A DNA stretch of 64,000 nt from Hippasteria phrygiana (taxonomy: Eukaryota; Echinodermata; Asteroidea; Valvatida; Goniasteridae), in NCBI GenBank assembly GCA_037893225.1, contig JAZGUH010000362.1, positions 597,501 to 661,500 on the forward strand, in the 5' to 3' direction. The notes below the pieces were generated by a model, which saw nothing but the letters and a program-made list of their open reading frames with translations, made no database searches and was not told where the DNA came from. Positions 31,560 through 44,578 of this stretch are shown one piece after another; the stretch's first letter is position 1, and each line of letters opens with the position of its first letter. A program made the position numbers and the translations under genes.

Positions 31560-32556
31560 TTAGTTTCCCTTGTAAATTGTTTGACGAAAATGTATAGCTG
31601 TTAGGACACTAATTAAGTTGTTTCCCCATTGACCACAACACTATTCATTCCCCTTTGAGTCCAGAGGGAGTCTTTTCCTACCGATCAAGTAATAGCCACC
31701 ACTGACCAATCAGAGACAAAAAACAAGACCCAGTGACCTCATGCCGACCAAAAGAATGTGATCGATGCGACTCAATCAACTTTGAAAAGCGGCCTTCAAA
31801 TTATTTTTTTTTAATTGGCGAGTTTGAACTATTTTTTACAAAGACGAAAAATGCAATCTTCCCATGCACGATCCAAGCGTCTCGGTAAAATAGGATAATA
31901 TTTGCAGGTGATGCGCGGTATACAACCGCCGCCCGCTATAAAGCGTGGTGAAGCTTATTGCCACGACAATATGTGATAACAAATTAAAGTAACACAAAAA
32001 TTCAAAGCACGATCGACCTAATTGTTAAGCACCCTACCGGTGTAATAAAATAGGTCAGTTAAATGACCCTCAGATTTAAATTATGGATTTTGACATTTTG
32101 AGAAGAAACAATTAACGATTGGCCAGATGTTTCTGGGGAATGGCTCTAAGTAAGCAGACACAGTTACGCCCAAAGCGCACGTGTGCAGATTTGCACTGCC
32201 TCGGCTGGCTGCCTAAAATAATTGGATTCCTATGCACGGGTGCATTTCCAGGCTAAAGTAGGCCTTTGTGGCCAATAGACCCAGTGACAGATTCAAATTC
32301 AAGACTTTTTTTTTCACTTATTAAAGATGCTGTTTCCAGCGGCGTAGTCAGAAGGGGGCAAAGGGGTTACTCCTGCCCACCCCCCCCCCCCCCCCCCACC
32401 CCGGAAATTTGGGATTATTTGCGGCTCGACAATATTTGGGAATAGCTTTTTGTGCATTAGGCCTATATCCGCGAAAGCAAGAATGAAGGCCTTTTTCAGG
32501 AGGGAGAGAGAATATACCTCAAATATTTTTTCGTTAATTGATAGAAGCATTATTAC
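31560..32556. other. Intergenic, nothing recognised
   Basis: No coding exon, complete inverted-repeat element or RNA gene is recognised. A poly-C run lies near 32384-32398, in a GCGGCGTAGTCAGAAGGGGG context similar to repeat ends at 40516 and 46240. Confidence 0.45.
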
Positions 32557-32561
32557 TGAAA

Positions 32562-32926
32562 GCTAGTACACATTTGCTTTTGCTGTAATTTTCAGAAATA
32601 AATGGATTTGGGGGTTAGTATTTTATAGCGTGCTAGCAAATACTGTAACACGGACCTGTTTAAAGTTTTGTGTGCATAGATGCTGGGGGAAAAAAGAGAA
32701 CAAAATATATTCTAGTAGTCTGGTTGCTTTAGAAAAATCGGAGCAATTTATAGAGTCAGGGAATTATCTCCAACGATTGTCGGCCGACAATCGTTGGAAA
32801 ACGATATAAATTTCCACTTTTCTCATTTCTTAAAAACGACAGCACACCAGGTGCCATTATTTCACAGGGTGCTTGAGATTGTTATTATTTTTTTTTTTAT
32901 GTTTGCAAAAATGTTGTTTACTACCT
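32562..32926 (+). mobile_element. TTAA-flanked MITE (AGGTAGTATAC family), copy 5
   Basis: The copy runs from AGTACACATTTGCTTTTGCTG to TTTACTACCT followed by TTAA (32927-32930). The internal palindrome GATTGTCGGCCGACAATC is intact. Confidence 0.8.
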
Positions 32927-32930
32927 TTAA

Positions 32931-34318
32931 GAACAAATCATTCCAATTTTCAGAACATGGAGGGAATATCTGTAAGCTTTAGTTGTAGGGCCTACTTAGT
33001 GCAACTTGTAATTCGGAAGGGACACATTTATTCCGATAATGATTTTGACAATGATTTGCCTAATTTAGATCATTGTGGTGAAAGTCGCGCATTACAAAAT
33101 TGTAAATTACTTTTATTATTATGGTCGCTGTTGTGGTACCGTAATATTGGTGGCGAAGGTCACTGAAGACGGTTGTCATGGGTACGATGGTGATGATGGG
33201 GTTGATGATAAAACAATGAATGCTGGCGATGAATTCAAGATGATGGCAGACAAATGAAGAAAATTAAACGAAGATCACAGTACCTTCTACAGTAACAACA
33301 TCAGTGACCAGGCGCGGATCCGGGGGGGGGGGGGGGGGGGTTTGGGGGTCAAACCCCCCCCCCCCCCGCTCGTTTTTTATTTTGTTTTGTTGCATGTAGG
33401 GGCATACGAATTGCAAATACAGGTCGTATTTTGCCTCTGTGTGAGAACAAAACAAAGAGGTTAAATGGCGCCACCAACGGTGAGAAAGTGTATTATATTT
33501 TTTTGCTTGTAGGGGCATACGAATTGCAAATACAGGTCTTATTTTGCCTCTGGGTGAGAACAAAACAAAGAGGTTGAATGGCGCCACCAACGGTGAGAAA
33601 GTGTATCAGTCCCCCCCCCCCCCCCCCCCCCCCCCCCACGTCCCCCACCCAATATTTTTTGTGGAGGGGACGGCTATAGCAGTGTCCCCCCCCCCCCCAA
33701 ATATTTTGCCATGGGTCATTGACTTTTACATGCAGCAGACTCCACCAGTGTGCGCCACCAAAACACAAACATCAGCACACATTTTCAAAAATTTCCCAAG
33801 CGACACAAGAGACACCAAATACAAAATTTCCGATTACATGATCTCTCTAATAACAGTTGAAATGATTGTGCGTTCTTGTATTGGTCAGGGATGGATGTAA
33901 TCTCCAATATTTGTTGTTTGTATTTCAAGAGGTAAGTATAAAGTTAACCGATTTTTAGCATCCCCATAGTACTTCGTACGTGGTTGATAACAATTAAACA
34001 TATGAAACAAATACAATAAGGGTGACGTCATTGCACAACTAGCGCGTCAAAGTTGTTATTGGTTGTGCGCTTGTTTTCTCCGTCCCCCCAACCTTGACGA
34101 GAAATCGCCGCCGCTGAAGGTAACAAAGCTCTGTGGATACAAAGGCCTATATAAGGAGTCATCGCTATAACATGAAAACAAATATTGTTAATCTGCATCC
34201 CTTTACATTTTTCAACAGGTACCCCCCCCCCCCACATATATACACTTTAGAAATTCGCCATGAAGGCATCTCGCCTCTTCCTATCTACATTGATCAATCT
34301 TCTCTATTGACCACATTT
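32931..34318. other. Intergenic with poly-C/poly-G repeat units
   Basis: Two direct copies of AGGGGCATACGAATTGCAAATACAGGTC.TATTTTGCCTCTG.GTGAGAACAAAACAAAGAGG (about 33400-33465 and 33511-33576) sit between G/C homopolymer runs. Related pieces occur at about 49626-49680 and 46800-47000. No gene is recognised. Confidence 0.5.
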
Positions 34319-34727
34319 TGCTGAGAGAAGTCTGCGTCATTTTTTTGTTTTATGTAGATTGCGTATTGTAAAATTATAACTCTGTCATGAAATAAATTTA
34401 AAAAGGACTTTTGAGAGCAGTTTCTTCAAGTCCCCTCCAGCCCGCTGGTGGCCATTTGTCTAAAAGTCGTCGCTACCGGCAGCAAACAATTCTGACGTCA
34501 TAGCACAACTCCCTTTTGTGTCTGGCACTAGGAACAAAAGAGCGACGACTTTTAGACAAATGGCATCAGCGGGCTTTGCTGCGCCAGAGGGGACTTGATA
34601 AAAATAGCTCTCAAAAGTCACTTTTTTGTTCTATTTTATGGCAGAAATAATTGGCTGTTTTATTTTACAATACAAAATCTACATAAAACGAAACAAAAAA
34701 ATAACGCAAACTTCTCTCAGCAATCAA
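34319..34727. mobile_element. Foldback element with long arms (TTGCTGAGAGAAGTCTGCG ends)
   Basis: Arms of about 190 bp (TTGCTGAGAGAAGTCTGCGTCA.., ..GTCTAAAAGTCGTCGCT) are mirrored by AGCGACGACTTTTAGAC.. ..GCAAACTTCTCTCAGCAA around a short centre. One arm also exists alone at about 30045-30230. Confidence 0.8.
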
Positions 34728-35194
34728 CATCATCTTTAATGTTCAAAATCGGCATGACAGAGAGGTGTGTACGCACGATTGTTGTTGAAAGAGAGCTTTG
34801 ATGAGTTTGAAGAAAGTTTTGATGAGTTTTGAATAGTGGATATGGAAATGTGACATCCGTGGACTGTTGGTTTTTATGATAGATTCAACCTCGTATGCCC
34901 AGTGTCCCATTTTTGTGGAGGTATAGGAACTCCAGGGTATGAGGGCCAAAAAGAATATTTACACAAATTATTGAGTCGTTAAATCATCTTACTGAAGACA
35001 GTTGAGGTTAGTACAATGACCTGTGTGTGATGAAACACGTACGCGAACACAAATTCTATTGTAATTGACGTATTTAATAATGTCCATGTATTATTGGTGT
35101 ACTATATTCCCCCTATAATCCAGGTAGTCCACAAATATAGAGGGACAGGCATATCAGGTTCATAAATCTACTACAGTGGATTTTCCTCCCACGT

Positions 35195-35572
35195 CTAAAG
35201 GTTATTTTTCCCATTTATTTCGTCACGGATCATTCGATAGTAAAGTGCTATGCACTTTTTCCTAATCCCCGCCTCATCAGCGGAATAATAAATGAGACTG
35301 AAATCAGTTGCCTTGCCAACGGGATTCTTCCTCTTGGCACCGCATCTTTGACTCCGGCGAAAACTGCCAACAATCACCCAGGTCTTCCGAGAAACGCGGC
35401 GCGTGTAGCTATACCGCCGTTTCTGACGCTGTATACAGCATTCGTGCTCCCCGTTATAGCTTGATTGCTCGTCACCACTGAACCATGTACGGAGATTGAA
35501 GTAGCAAAAACGTGCCCCACAACCCAAGCGCAAAGCGTGCATGACTGGCTTCATACCGTAGTAGCTCATCAA
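35195..35572 (-). other. 125-codon open frame, unknown, weak
   Basis: An uninterrupted frame from ATG at 35572 encodes a basic, Arg/Tyr/Cys-rich product of mixed composition, not low-complexity. It is rich in SRKTWVIVGSF-type and RRY/KKR segments. No family, signal peptide or membrane segment is recognised. The 5' side runs up to the CAA array. It could be chance, a captured exon or a decayed gene. Confidence 0.25.
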
Positions 35573-35734
35573 TTTTTCAAGACTACAAATGAATTGGTGC
35601 GAATTCCGTGCAAGGAAGGGACATGTCCTGCATACATAATGATAATACGTTGTGCTTGAAGGGAAATGGTTGTCAGTTTGGCAAACGCTGGGACTCTTTC
35701 CATGCTACAAAATAAGGGGAGACGACGTAAAACA

Positions 35735-36507
<773 letters not shown>

Positions 36508-36655
36508 CACTGGCCACGATAACGATAACGAAAACGAAAACGATGCGAATGAACGCTCCCTATTGGTAGATGGAACGCGCGCGTATTACACGCGCGACCG
36601 TCCACCAATCAGTGCCGTTTATTCTCACCGTTTTCGTTATCGTCTTTGTTATCGT
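36508..36655. mobile_element. Hairpin MITE, ACTGGCCACGATAACGATAACG ends
   Basis: CACTGGCCACGATAACGATA..AAAACG is matched by CGTTTTCGTTATCG..TTATCGTGGCCAGTG. The element abuts the CAA array. Internal ACGCGCGCGTATTACACGCGCG is itself palindromic. Confidence 0.85.
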
Positions 36656-36677
36656 GGCCAGTGTGACCGGCCCTTAA

Positions 36678-37281
36678 AGGGACACATTGCTTTGGATTTT
36701 GCGATTTGGGCTATAAAACTGAAATGGATATGGTTGTGAAGCTTTTTTAAAAGTAGAATATAAAGATTCACATAACTATCCCTTCAAATTGCGTGGTTTT
36801 TGTTTAATTTCGTGACAAATAACGGTCCGCCATTTTGTAGAACCAAATTTTTGACTCCACAAAATGGCGGACTGTGTTCACCAGTCGTATTTCCAGTCGC
36901 ATCTGGTTGAAGTACGTTCTGTTGATCCATTTTTATGTACTGTGGCACGGCGCGCAGCACTGGCGATATGTGTCGCGAGGTATAGAGAATTGTACCTGGC
37001 GATCACCTGATAGGTTCACAAGGCCACTGGCTGCGGCGCCAGCCTAAAGACTCATACAGCGTATTTTGCGCATTATTTAGACGGTGGTATTTAGTACTGG
37101 AAATAAGTCTATGTTTCGCGGGTCAGATGTCAGGGGTAAGTGGCGTATTTTTTTGTTTTGTAATCACTACTCACTAATTACAACACATTATACGTGTTTT
37201 TTTGCATGAACAACTCTTATAAAAGATAAGGAACATTTCCAAACAGCAAAATTTCATGACATTTGAAGGCAATGTGTCCCT
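36678..37281. mobile_element. TTAA-flanked MITE, AGGGACACATTGC ends
   Basis: TTAA (36674-36677) is followed by AGGGACACATTGC. The right end is GCAATGTGTCCCT followed by TTAA (37282-37285), a perfect 13 bp inverted terminus over 604 bp. The interior is noncoding but holds an inverted pair, GTCCGCCATTTTGTAG.. and ..CACAAAATGGCGGAC. Confidence 0.88.
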
Positions 37282-37285
37282 TTAA

Positions 37286-37979
37286 GGCCCCGTTCTCACT
37301 TGAACGATTTTTTGTACAACTGCGGTGCGACTAAAAAAATCGTACAGCCGTGCGATTTCAATACGAATTTCCCTGTTTTTTCAGTCTTCTCTGGTTGTCT
37401 TACATCTTGATGTGGACAGCTTGAACATCAGGTGGCGAATGATTTTCAGGCCGCTGAGGCCGCTTTTTATATGTTTGTTAGTGAGATCCGCCCAGGTTGG
37501 ACGGCAGCAGCACCGCGCTCGCAAAGGGTCGCACCGCACTTGCATGAGATTTCTACAGCTTATACAGCAGTCTGATGGCAGTCGCACCGGGCTCTCATGA
37601 GATTCGCACAGGTTGCACGGCAGTTGCACGGCAGTCTAATGGATCTCGTACGAGAGTCGCACGGATTCTGCTGAGAGTCGCACGGCCGAGCCGTACGACT
37701 CTCTTCAGACTCCTGTGCGACCTATCAGACCGCCGTGCGACTGCCGTGCGACCCCCATGCGACCAATGCGAACAATGCGAACCGTGCGGCAGCCGTATGG
37801 ACATTTTCAACATTTGAAAACTCGCACGGGCATGCGACCCGTCCGAATTACACACAACACCCCTACAAGTACAACCTGTGCGAATCATCAACAGACTGCC
37901 ATGCGACTCCCGTACGCCCTGTGCGATTTGGTAGTCGCATGGCATTCGCGTAGAAAATCGTTCAATTGAGAACGGGGCC
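37286..37979. mobile_element. ~695 bp foldback, GGCCCCGTTCTCA ends
   Basis: GGCCCCGTTCTCACTTGAACG at the left is mirrored by CGTTCAATTGAGAACGGGGCC at the right. The interior is full of GTGCGA/TCGCAC words in opposite orientations, giving a long imperfect hairpin. It shares its left boundary with the preceding TTAA element. Open frames inside are repeat-encoded. Confidence 0.8.
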
Positions 37980-37984
37980 TTAGA

Positions 37985-39695
37985 CACAAACCAATTAGAA
38001 CAATTCGTCACTCCAGCACTCCTTGACCTTGAACAAGCAATATATAGCAGCCAATTAGCCATAGGCACTTGTAATTGCTTCACACCGCGTGAATAATACA
38101 CGTTCCCAACACACGTTATCGGTGCTGCCATTGGACCGAGCACGAGCACGTCACATCACTACTCGCCGCTCATTGGACGAATCATGAATAGTTATGAATG
38201 ATGCATAATTATATTAATTTATGTCGGTGTGAAGATCTACAGAGAGAAAAAGCAACTGAGTTTAACTCAGATGTGTTACGTTGGTGGAAAGCGCCCAATT
38301 TATTGTATTCGTCTCTTCGGGGAGGTGAACGGGATGCGCATTGGTGTAGAGGTTGGAACAACAGCAGTTTCATAGCAACCAGTACTGTTAGTTACCGTTC
38401 AGCACCCGAGTAACTTGAAGGTAAAAGCTTAATTTGAAGCGTAGATTTACATTATTGAAAACTGCACCTTCTGTGTTGATGTCGTTGTGTCTCTTACACA
38501 AAGACAACACCACAATTTGTTTCCCTAATACATTCACCGCCCGTGCGGTTCAACCTAACATAATTTGGAGCCAACCTTCAAGTACATGAACAATGATTGT
38601 GAATTTACTTCAAATCCTTGATGGATACGTAGGCCTTGTAATACTCAACTACCACGATGTGCATATCTTGCGTGCAGCATTCGTGCTTGGTAACGTTTAC
38701 ATACATTTGGCAATTCAAAATATATGAGTGAACTGGGTGTACGTGTAACTGTGCGCGTTGGCCTACAATCGGTAACATACAAATGTAACGGCTACCGGCA
38801 TATTGCATTGTTTAAATTAAACGGATAACGAAGGGTAAACGGTGAAGCATACAAATTATGAACAAAGTTTCATAATGTTGCCACAAAAAAAACAGAAATG
38901 ACTTACTGCTCTTGAATATTTTTTGGAACAGAAAAAAAACCTGCAAAATACAAATCTAAAGTGGATTGACGGGCTGATTGAATTCTGAACAAAATGACCG
39001 CCCTCCGTACGTTGCAAATTGACCCAACGTGTCCCTGGTAAACGCTAAAATTAAATATATTCTGAGCTAAAAAAGAACACCTGCAGTTACATTGACAACA
39101 CGTGGTATCTATTTTGAACGAATGGTTCAATATATATTTATTGTATTTTGAGCGTCCCTAAAACACTTCTTGGTTGCTTTCGACAATCTAATGCACTCAC
39201 AGATACGCCCGAATTATTGTCGGGCCGTAAATAATTCAATATTGGTAAAGTGATTATTCGACCACTGTTATACGTGTTTTTTTGTCGGATATCTCATTCA
39301 AAATAAAAAAAAATGTTTTACTTGAAAATGGATTAAACTGCTGCACACCGCTAACTGACTGGATTGACTTGAAATATACAAATCAACAGAAATAGGCAAG
39401 TTTTTTGAGAAAGAACTTGCTTAACTTCGGAACTTTAGGTCAGCTAATTTTCTCTCGTTTGTAACTATTTTAAGCTTGAAAAATAGCAATTTAAGAAAAG
39501 TATCTTTCTTTATTTCTTTCATTTGTAATCGGTATAGGCTATATTGGGCTAACCCACAAAAACGTGTTTTAGGGTGAATGGGTACCCTCTCGTGATCAAA
39601 TTATCATTGTATATAGCTTACGGAAAAACACAAAATTCCATTTGATCACCTTTTCCGTACGTATATCCACATTTACAAAGCACGGACGGTAATCT
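37985..39695. other. Intergenic, nothing recognised
   Basis: No exon, RNA gene or complete element is recognised. The sequence is ordinary AT-rich noncoding DNA with a few short ORFs of unremarkable composition. Confidence 0.45.
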
Positions 39696-39699
39696 TTAA

Positions 39700-39850
39700 A
39701 GATAGTGTACTGTACATGATTGGTCATTGTTGCAATGTTCAGAAATGGGTGGATTTGGGGGTTAGTATTTTATAGGAAATATCGTTCCACTGACCTGTTA
39801 AAAGTTTTGCGTTGTTGGATGGCGGAAAAAAACGAGAGAAAAACGGCGCT
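39700..39850 (+). mobile_element. 5' fragment of TTAA-flanked MITE (AGGTAGTATAC family), copy 6
   Basis: TTAA (39696-39699) is followed by AGATAGTGTACTG and the family's first ~150 bp. The match is lost at the CGCTCGTTTTCAACCGTC segment, which joins it to the truncated TAGCCTTTAGTCAAGG element. The same neighbour is found beside copy 2. Confidence 0.7.
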
Positions 39851-39944
39851 CGTTTTCAACCGTCAGAAGGATGATAGCCTTTAGTCAAGGCGCGCGTGGC
39901 TACCTGGACGCGTGACGCGGCCCGATCCGGATTCGTGTGAAACA

Positions 39945-40120
39945 AAATTGCTGACGTAATATCACGCCACGTTACGCGAACGCCCATTCTGATTGAATTT
40001 AAGACGTGCGCGTTGTGCGACCACCTTTTACGTTCACACGCGCGCGTTTGGTCACGCAGGTCATTCGGGATAAAATGTCATTGTGCACATGCGCAGTTGA
40101 AATACCGAACTGGCTTATTG
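39945..40120 (-). mobile_element. MITE, AAGCCAGTTCGGTATTTCAA family, copy 2
   Basis: This is the reverse-orientation copy of 15756-15972, ending AAATACCGAACTGGCTTATT. It is truncated at its other end, where it joins the TAGCCTTTAGTCAAGG fragment. Confidence 0.7.
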
Positions 40121-40515
40121 TGGTCTACAGCCATAACCTCGAAATGCGGTTGTATCTGGGGCTGTATTGAACGTAATCGATTTTTAATTGTTACTGAAAA
40201 ATAGCCTCGTTGTACTTATATGTTTACAAACGGCAAATGATCATATTGGAATGAAGGATTTAACTTGGGAGAAATGCAGGCAGAAATTGTTGTCCATATT
40301 TGAAAATGCACTGCAGCAATGGACCATATTAAGGCTGATCGCAGTCACAATCGCAGGCAAAATCCGGATCGCAAATTCTTTTCCCAAACGTCATCCGAAT
40401 AGATGCATTGTTGTACGCCCTCTATAATACTTTTATACGTACGCCTATGTTATAGGGCTGGGTATATAATGCAATGAATTCTCGATGTCTGCCGAGCATT
40501 CCGATGGCCTAGTGG

Positions 40516-40730
40516 GCAGCGGCGTAACTAGGGTTGAATTTGTAGGGGGCACCTGGGGGTGCACCAATTTTTTAATGGCAACAGATGTATTGTTTCGGTG
40601 CAATTCGAAATTTCAAATGGGGGGGGGGGGGGGCACCCGGGGGGCACGGGCACCCGGGGGGCACGGACCTCCGGTGGGGGGGGGGGCACGTGCCCCCCGT
40701 GCCCCCCCTTCCCCCGTAGTTACGCCACTG
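40516..40730. mobile_element. hAT-like MITE (CAGYGGCGTAACTA ends) with 8 bp duplication, inside a tRNA-like SINE
   Basis: The ends are CAGCGGCGTAACTAGG and the reverse complement of CAGTGGCGTAACTAC. CTAGTGGG flanks both sides (40508-40515 and 40731-40738). Removing the element and one duplication restores GATGGCCTAGTGGGTGCGG..GGTTCGAGACC, a tRNA-derived head. The interior is dominated by G and C homopolymer runs. Confidence 0.85.
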
Positions 40731-41977
40731 CTAGTGGGTGCGGTGGTAGACTGTGGGGTAGAAGATTGGGGGGTTCGAGACCTCAACGTTACCATTCCCC
40801 CCCCCCCCCCCGGCCCCCTAATTTCCAGCTTTGGAGGATTTTTTTTTAAGGGAAATAAAGTCCGAAATTTCATTACGTTCGAATTAATTTTTTTCTTCTA
40901 GTTCGTGGCTCCGGAGGATTTTTTTAAAAGGGAAGTAAAGTCCGAAATCTCATAGCGTTAACCCCCATTCGGATGTCGTTTGGGGAAACAGATCGCATCC
41001 GGGTCACGTAGAGTCTGATTGCCTTCATGCAGACGAGATTTATGTTGACCCTCTTTTTGACATTTTCTGACGTTCTGTCATCCCTTGAAGCGTAACTGAC
41101 AAACAACAGATGGGATATGTGGCAGGGCCCAAACTAATTAAAGTCACTGAAACACATCAAAATGACACACTGAGCTGATAACATTAAAGGCACCATGACA
41201 ACAATCCGGTTTATGTAAATTTCAGACGTACAACAAAGTCTTGCAAATTGACGAACATGGGCAAAATTCTTGTTTTTCATTTGAAGTGAAAATATTCTAG
41301 TGGTGGTTTAAAAGGGACACGTTGCCATGGAGACGCCCAATTGTGCTACAAAAAGCGCTCCTCGTAAAATAATTTGGTTGGAAAGATCATTGAAAAGTAG
41401 AATGTGCACGATGCATCCCTTGGAAATACTCATTCTCTGAAAATCCTTGACGAAAATACTGTCGGAGACGTCAGTTTAGTTCAGAGATTTAAGTTGCACC
41501 GTTTGAAACCGGATAATACGAGTAGTTTTTAATGTATGTAGGATTTTCACACATTTCCGGCCATCTTCTTTGGATGGTCGTGTATATTATAGGTTTTCCC
41601 GGCCAATTTCCGATATTTTTTCCTGATATTTTTCATTATTGGTCATTCAAATTCGCGTGATTTGTACACATCTGATCAAATTAAGGATTCTTTTTCACTG
41701 TTTGGGCAATCAATTTAAGCACCCAAGATTATGTTTCTAATGTTCGTTTTCGTTTGTTTCGTTGTGTATAATATAGAAGAAACTCCTTGTCAAAATAGCA
41801 TACAAGTACTAATAAAAAGAAATTCAAAAATACCCAGGAATATTTTAAACGATTTATTCTTTAGAAATTGGTTCCAAATGAACTGCTTTTTTAGTACAAA
41901 AACCAAAAACACGGAACCTTCTCCGGGAAGATTAAGAAGAATGTAGAAATTGTTGGCATACACAATACTAGTTCTGA

Positions 41978-42125
41978 GCAAGTTCGATCAAGGACTAGGC
42001 CTGTGGTTAGCTATCGTCGACGATTTTTGGACTAACTTTACTCGAACGCTGGCTATAGACAACCACGTCTAGTCGACTATCAAGAACCAACGTACAGGGC
42101 ATTGTCACGCTGGTTATCAATATCT
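41978..42125 (+). mobile_element. 5' fragment of GAGCAAGTTCGATCAAGGAC MITE
   Basis: It begins GAGCAAGTTCGATCAAGGACTA and follows the 11666 element for about 150 bp (CGTCGACGA.., ACGTCTAGTCGACT..) before diverging. Confidence 0.65.
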
Positions 42126-42309
42126 ACATTGCTCGTTCTAAACTGTGACAAGTGAGATGGGAACCTGTGAAACCATAGCCATGCGTACATCCCGTAACTA
42201 AGGATTATGTGCTTACAGGGTTAGCGCAGAATTTTTCCGCTAGCGCTGTTAGCGCAAAATGGTGATCGTAAGCGCGGAAAGCTGTGGTTAGCAGAGCCAT
42301 GAAATTGAG

Positions 42310-42379
42310 CCCTGGTTGGCCTATATGTACTTTCCTCGCCTTCCATCGCTGTGACCAGGGTTCGAATCCCACCAGGGCC
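42310..42379 (+). repeat. tRNA-like SINE head (family B, copy 2)
   Basis: TGGTTGGCCTATATG.ACTTTCCTCGCCTTCCA..GTGACCAGGGTTCGAATCCCACCAGGGCC carries a B-box-like GGTTCGAATCC and is related to 2589-2668. It is followed by ATTGGGTTTTCAGTCCCTGCC. The preceding CATGAAATTGAGCCC is the end of the 2098-2588 repeat family. Confidence 0.65.
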
Positions 42380-43707
42380 GACATGTGGATTGGGTTTTCA
42401 GTCCCTGCCCGATTTAAGTTTGTTTGTTTACCAAAACGCGCACACGAGTATTCACGCATGGGTTACCCGTGCGACAGTTTTACGAAGCAATCGTGGAACT
42501 GTCGCACGGGTGTAGTACGTACGCACGCTCGAACATCGCCCTGGCTACATGCACATGGAAAATGGCGGATGGCTCCTGAAATTGTAATGGCAACTGAATA
42601 TGTTATAGTAAAGCAAATATAACAAGGTTTATTCCGGATGGATAGTCAATATTAGCTCTCCTCAGGGAGCTAATCCACCCTCCAACCATGTTATATTTGT
42701 ATACTGTAGTATATTCCCATTAACACGAAAATAATGCCGTTCTATGCATATATTCATGTCATAAAAATCACACTGCGTGGTCCTTTAAAGGTGCTATGTC
42801 CTCTCACTGCGTTAACATTTCACTGTAATGGATTTCACCACCCCCTTCCAAGTTCTAACAACCTACGGAATAAAAGTGTATTTTGGAATGAAAATAGTAC
42901 TTATTACAAAGTGAAATCTTCTTGGCCTCACTGAAATTGTTGTACTATGCGCTGCGCGTGTAATACGTTAACACGAATTAGGAGCGTCCCGCCTGCAATT
43001 CAACATTTGAAATTTGTCAAGTCGTACTCATCGTCGGTCGATTTGTTTGGGGAATATCTCATTTGAAAGCCATTAACTCATCTAATTCTAAAAAAAAAGA
43101 AAAACAATTCAATTGGAAAATCAATTTTTTGGGGGTTGATACACCACAAGCACGGATATGGCAGCCTTAGGGGAACAGCATGTGTTATCAAAATAGCTGC
43201 TGTTTCGCGTGATACATCATGACTGTTCTGTTGGCGTATAAACGTTGGGATAGACAATTTTATCCTCCCCCGCGATATTTTGGTTCGATTTTGAAGTCGT
43301 AATCTTCACAAATATAAACCAGAATCTGAAGGGCTAATCTGACAGTCTTTGTGGTCTTTGAAGACGTCAATTCTCTTCAATAGAACGAAATGAAAGTCGA
43401 CGAACAGCTGCATATACTGTCGGAGAATGTCACTGATATCGCCATTATATGTACCCGCTTTTAGCTTAATTGGTCGCCACGGAAACGCATAAGCGACGTA
43501 ATTAGCACATCGCCATGGTTTATTGATAGCGTGTAGTTGGCGTTAACTTGACAGCGGCTGTCCGTTATGAATAATGAGCTGGCTGGAACAATTTTATAGC
43601 ATGTGTCACGGTGGCACTCATTGTAAATATTGACCGCCCTATCTTTTGATGCTGCTGCAGTACGGTTTTCAGTATGATGTTTTAACGAGAAACCGTTTTG
43701 TGGGAGG

Positions 43708-43855
43708 CGAGTTCGTCTCACCGACGGTGGAAGTAATAACCTGCCTTGGTCTATAGGGCCTAGGTCTGAAAAATATGGGGCTAATTTCTCTGGATTCTGT
43801 TGAAGGATTTTAATTAGATCTGGGTCCAGGAAAACCGTAAGGGTAGTAAGGTTGG
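43708..43855 (+). repeat. Dispersed repeat (CTCACCGACGGTGGAAG family), copy 2
   Basis: It matches 16925-17070 block by block, and in reverse the segment at about 54930-55120. The 3' part carries AGGAAAACCGTAAGGGTAG. Confidence 0.65.
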
Positions 43856-44090
43856 CAATTCAAAATTGTTCAGTATATTATGTTTTAACGCTAAACCGTG
43901 AACTTGGCAATTCAAAATGTTGCCAACCCCCACCACCCCTGATCGTATAACCACTTACTATAAAGTGGCTTTTAGCCTTCTATTTAGTGATTTCAATTTT
44001 TAAAAAATCAGCATGTAAACCAAAATGATGTCCTGTGAAAAATGCAGAGTGAATACAAATAGTAATAAGTAAACTGTGCATAATAAGCCA

Positions 44091-44286
44091 GTTCGGTATT
44101 TCAACTGCATGCGCATGTGTGCACAATGACGTTTTATCCCGAATGACGGGCGCGTGTGAGCGCAAAAGGTGGTCGCACAACGCGCACGTGTTCAATCCGA
44201 ATGGGCGTTCGCGCGCGTAACATCGCGTGACATTACGTCAGCCATTTTATCCCGAATAACCTTTGACCTTTGAGATACCGAACTGG
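44091..44286 (+). mobile_element. MITE, AAGCCAGTTCGGTATTTCAA family, copy 3
   Basis: This is the most complete copy: AAGCCAGTTCGGTATTTCAA at the left and TTGAGATACCGAACTGGCT at the right, with TAA/TTA neighbours. The interior matches 15756-15972 closely. Confidence 0.8.
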
Positions 44287-44578
44287 CTCATTAACTTTAT
44301 TGTCTGTATTGAAACAGTCGTAGATATGGAGACGCCCAATTGGGCTGCAAAAAGCGTTCGTCCTAAAATTGGAAAGATCATTTAAAAGTAGAATGAAATA
44401 ATGTATGCGCCAGTTTGGTCTGGAAAATTCGGACCGTTGGTCTGTAGCGCTCAGTCAACTGCTATATGTGCGACGCGAGTGTGAATGTCCGAACGTCAAT
44501 ACTTCAGTTTTTCCCCTCATTTCTTCGTAAATATGACAAATTTTATACCAGAATTTTTACACCCAGACCTTGGATATA

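Noticed and set aside
37595..38149. 184-codon minus-strand frame rich in RATLSRIRATL words
   Set aside because: It lies mostly in the GTGCGA-rich interior of the 37286-37979 foldback and has no domain.
40485..40901. Gly/Pro-rich 138-codon frame
   Set aside because: It is the G/C homopolymer interior of the 40516-40730 MITE.
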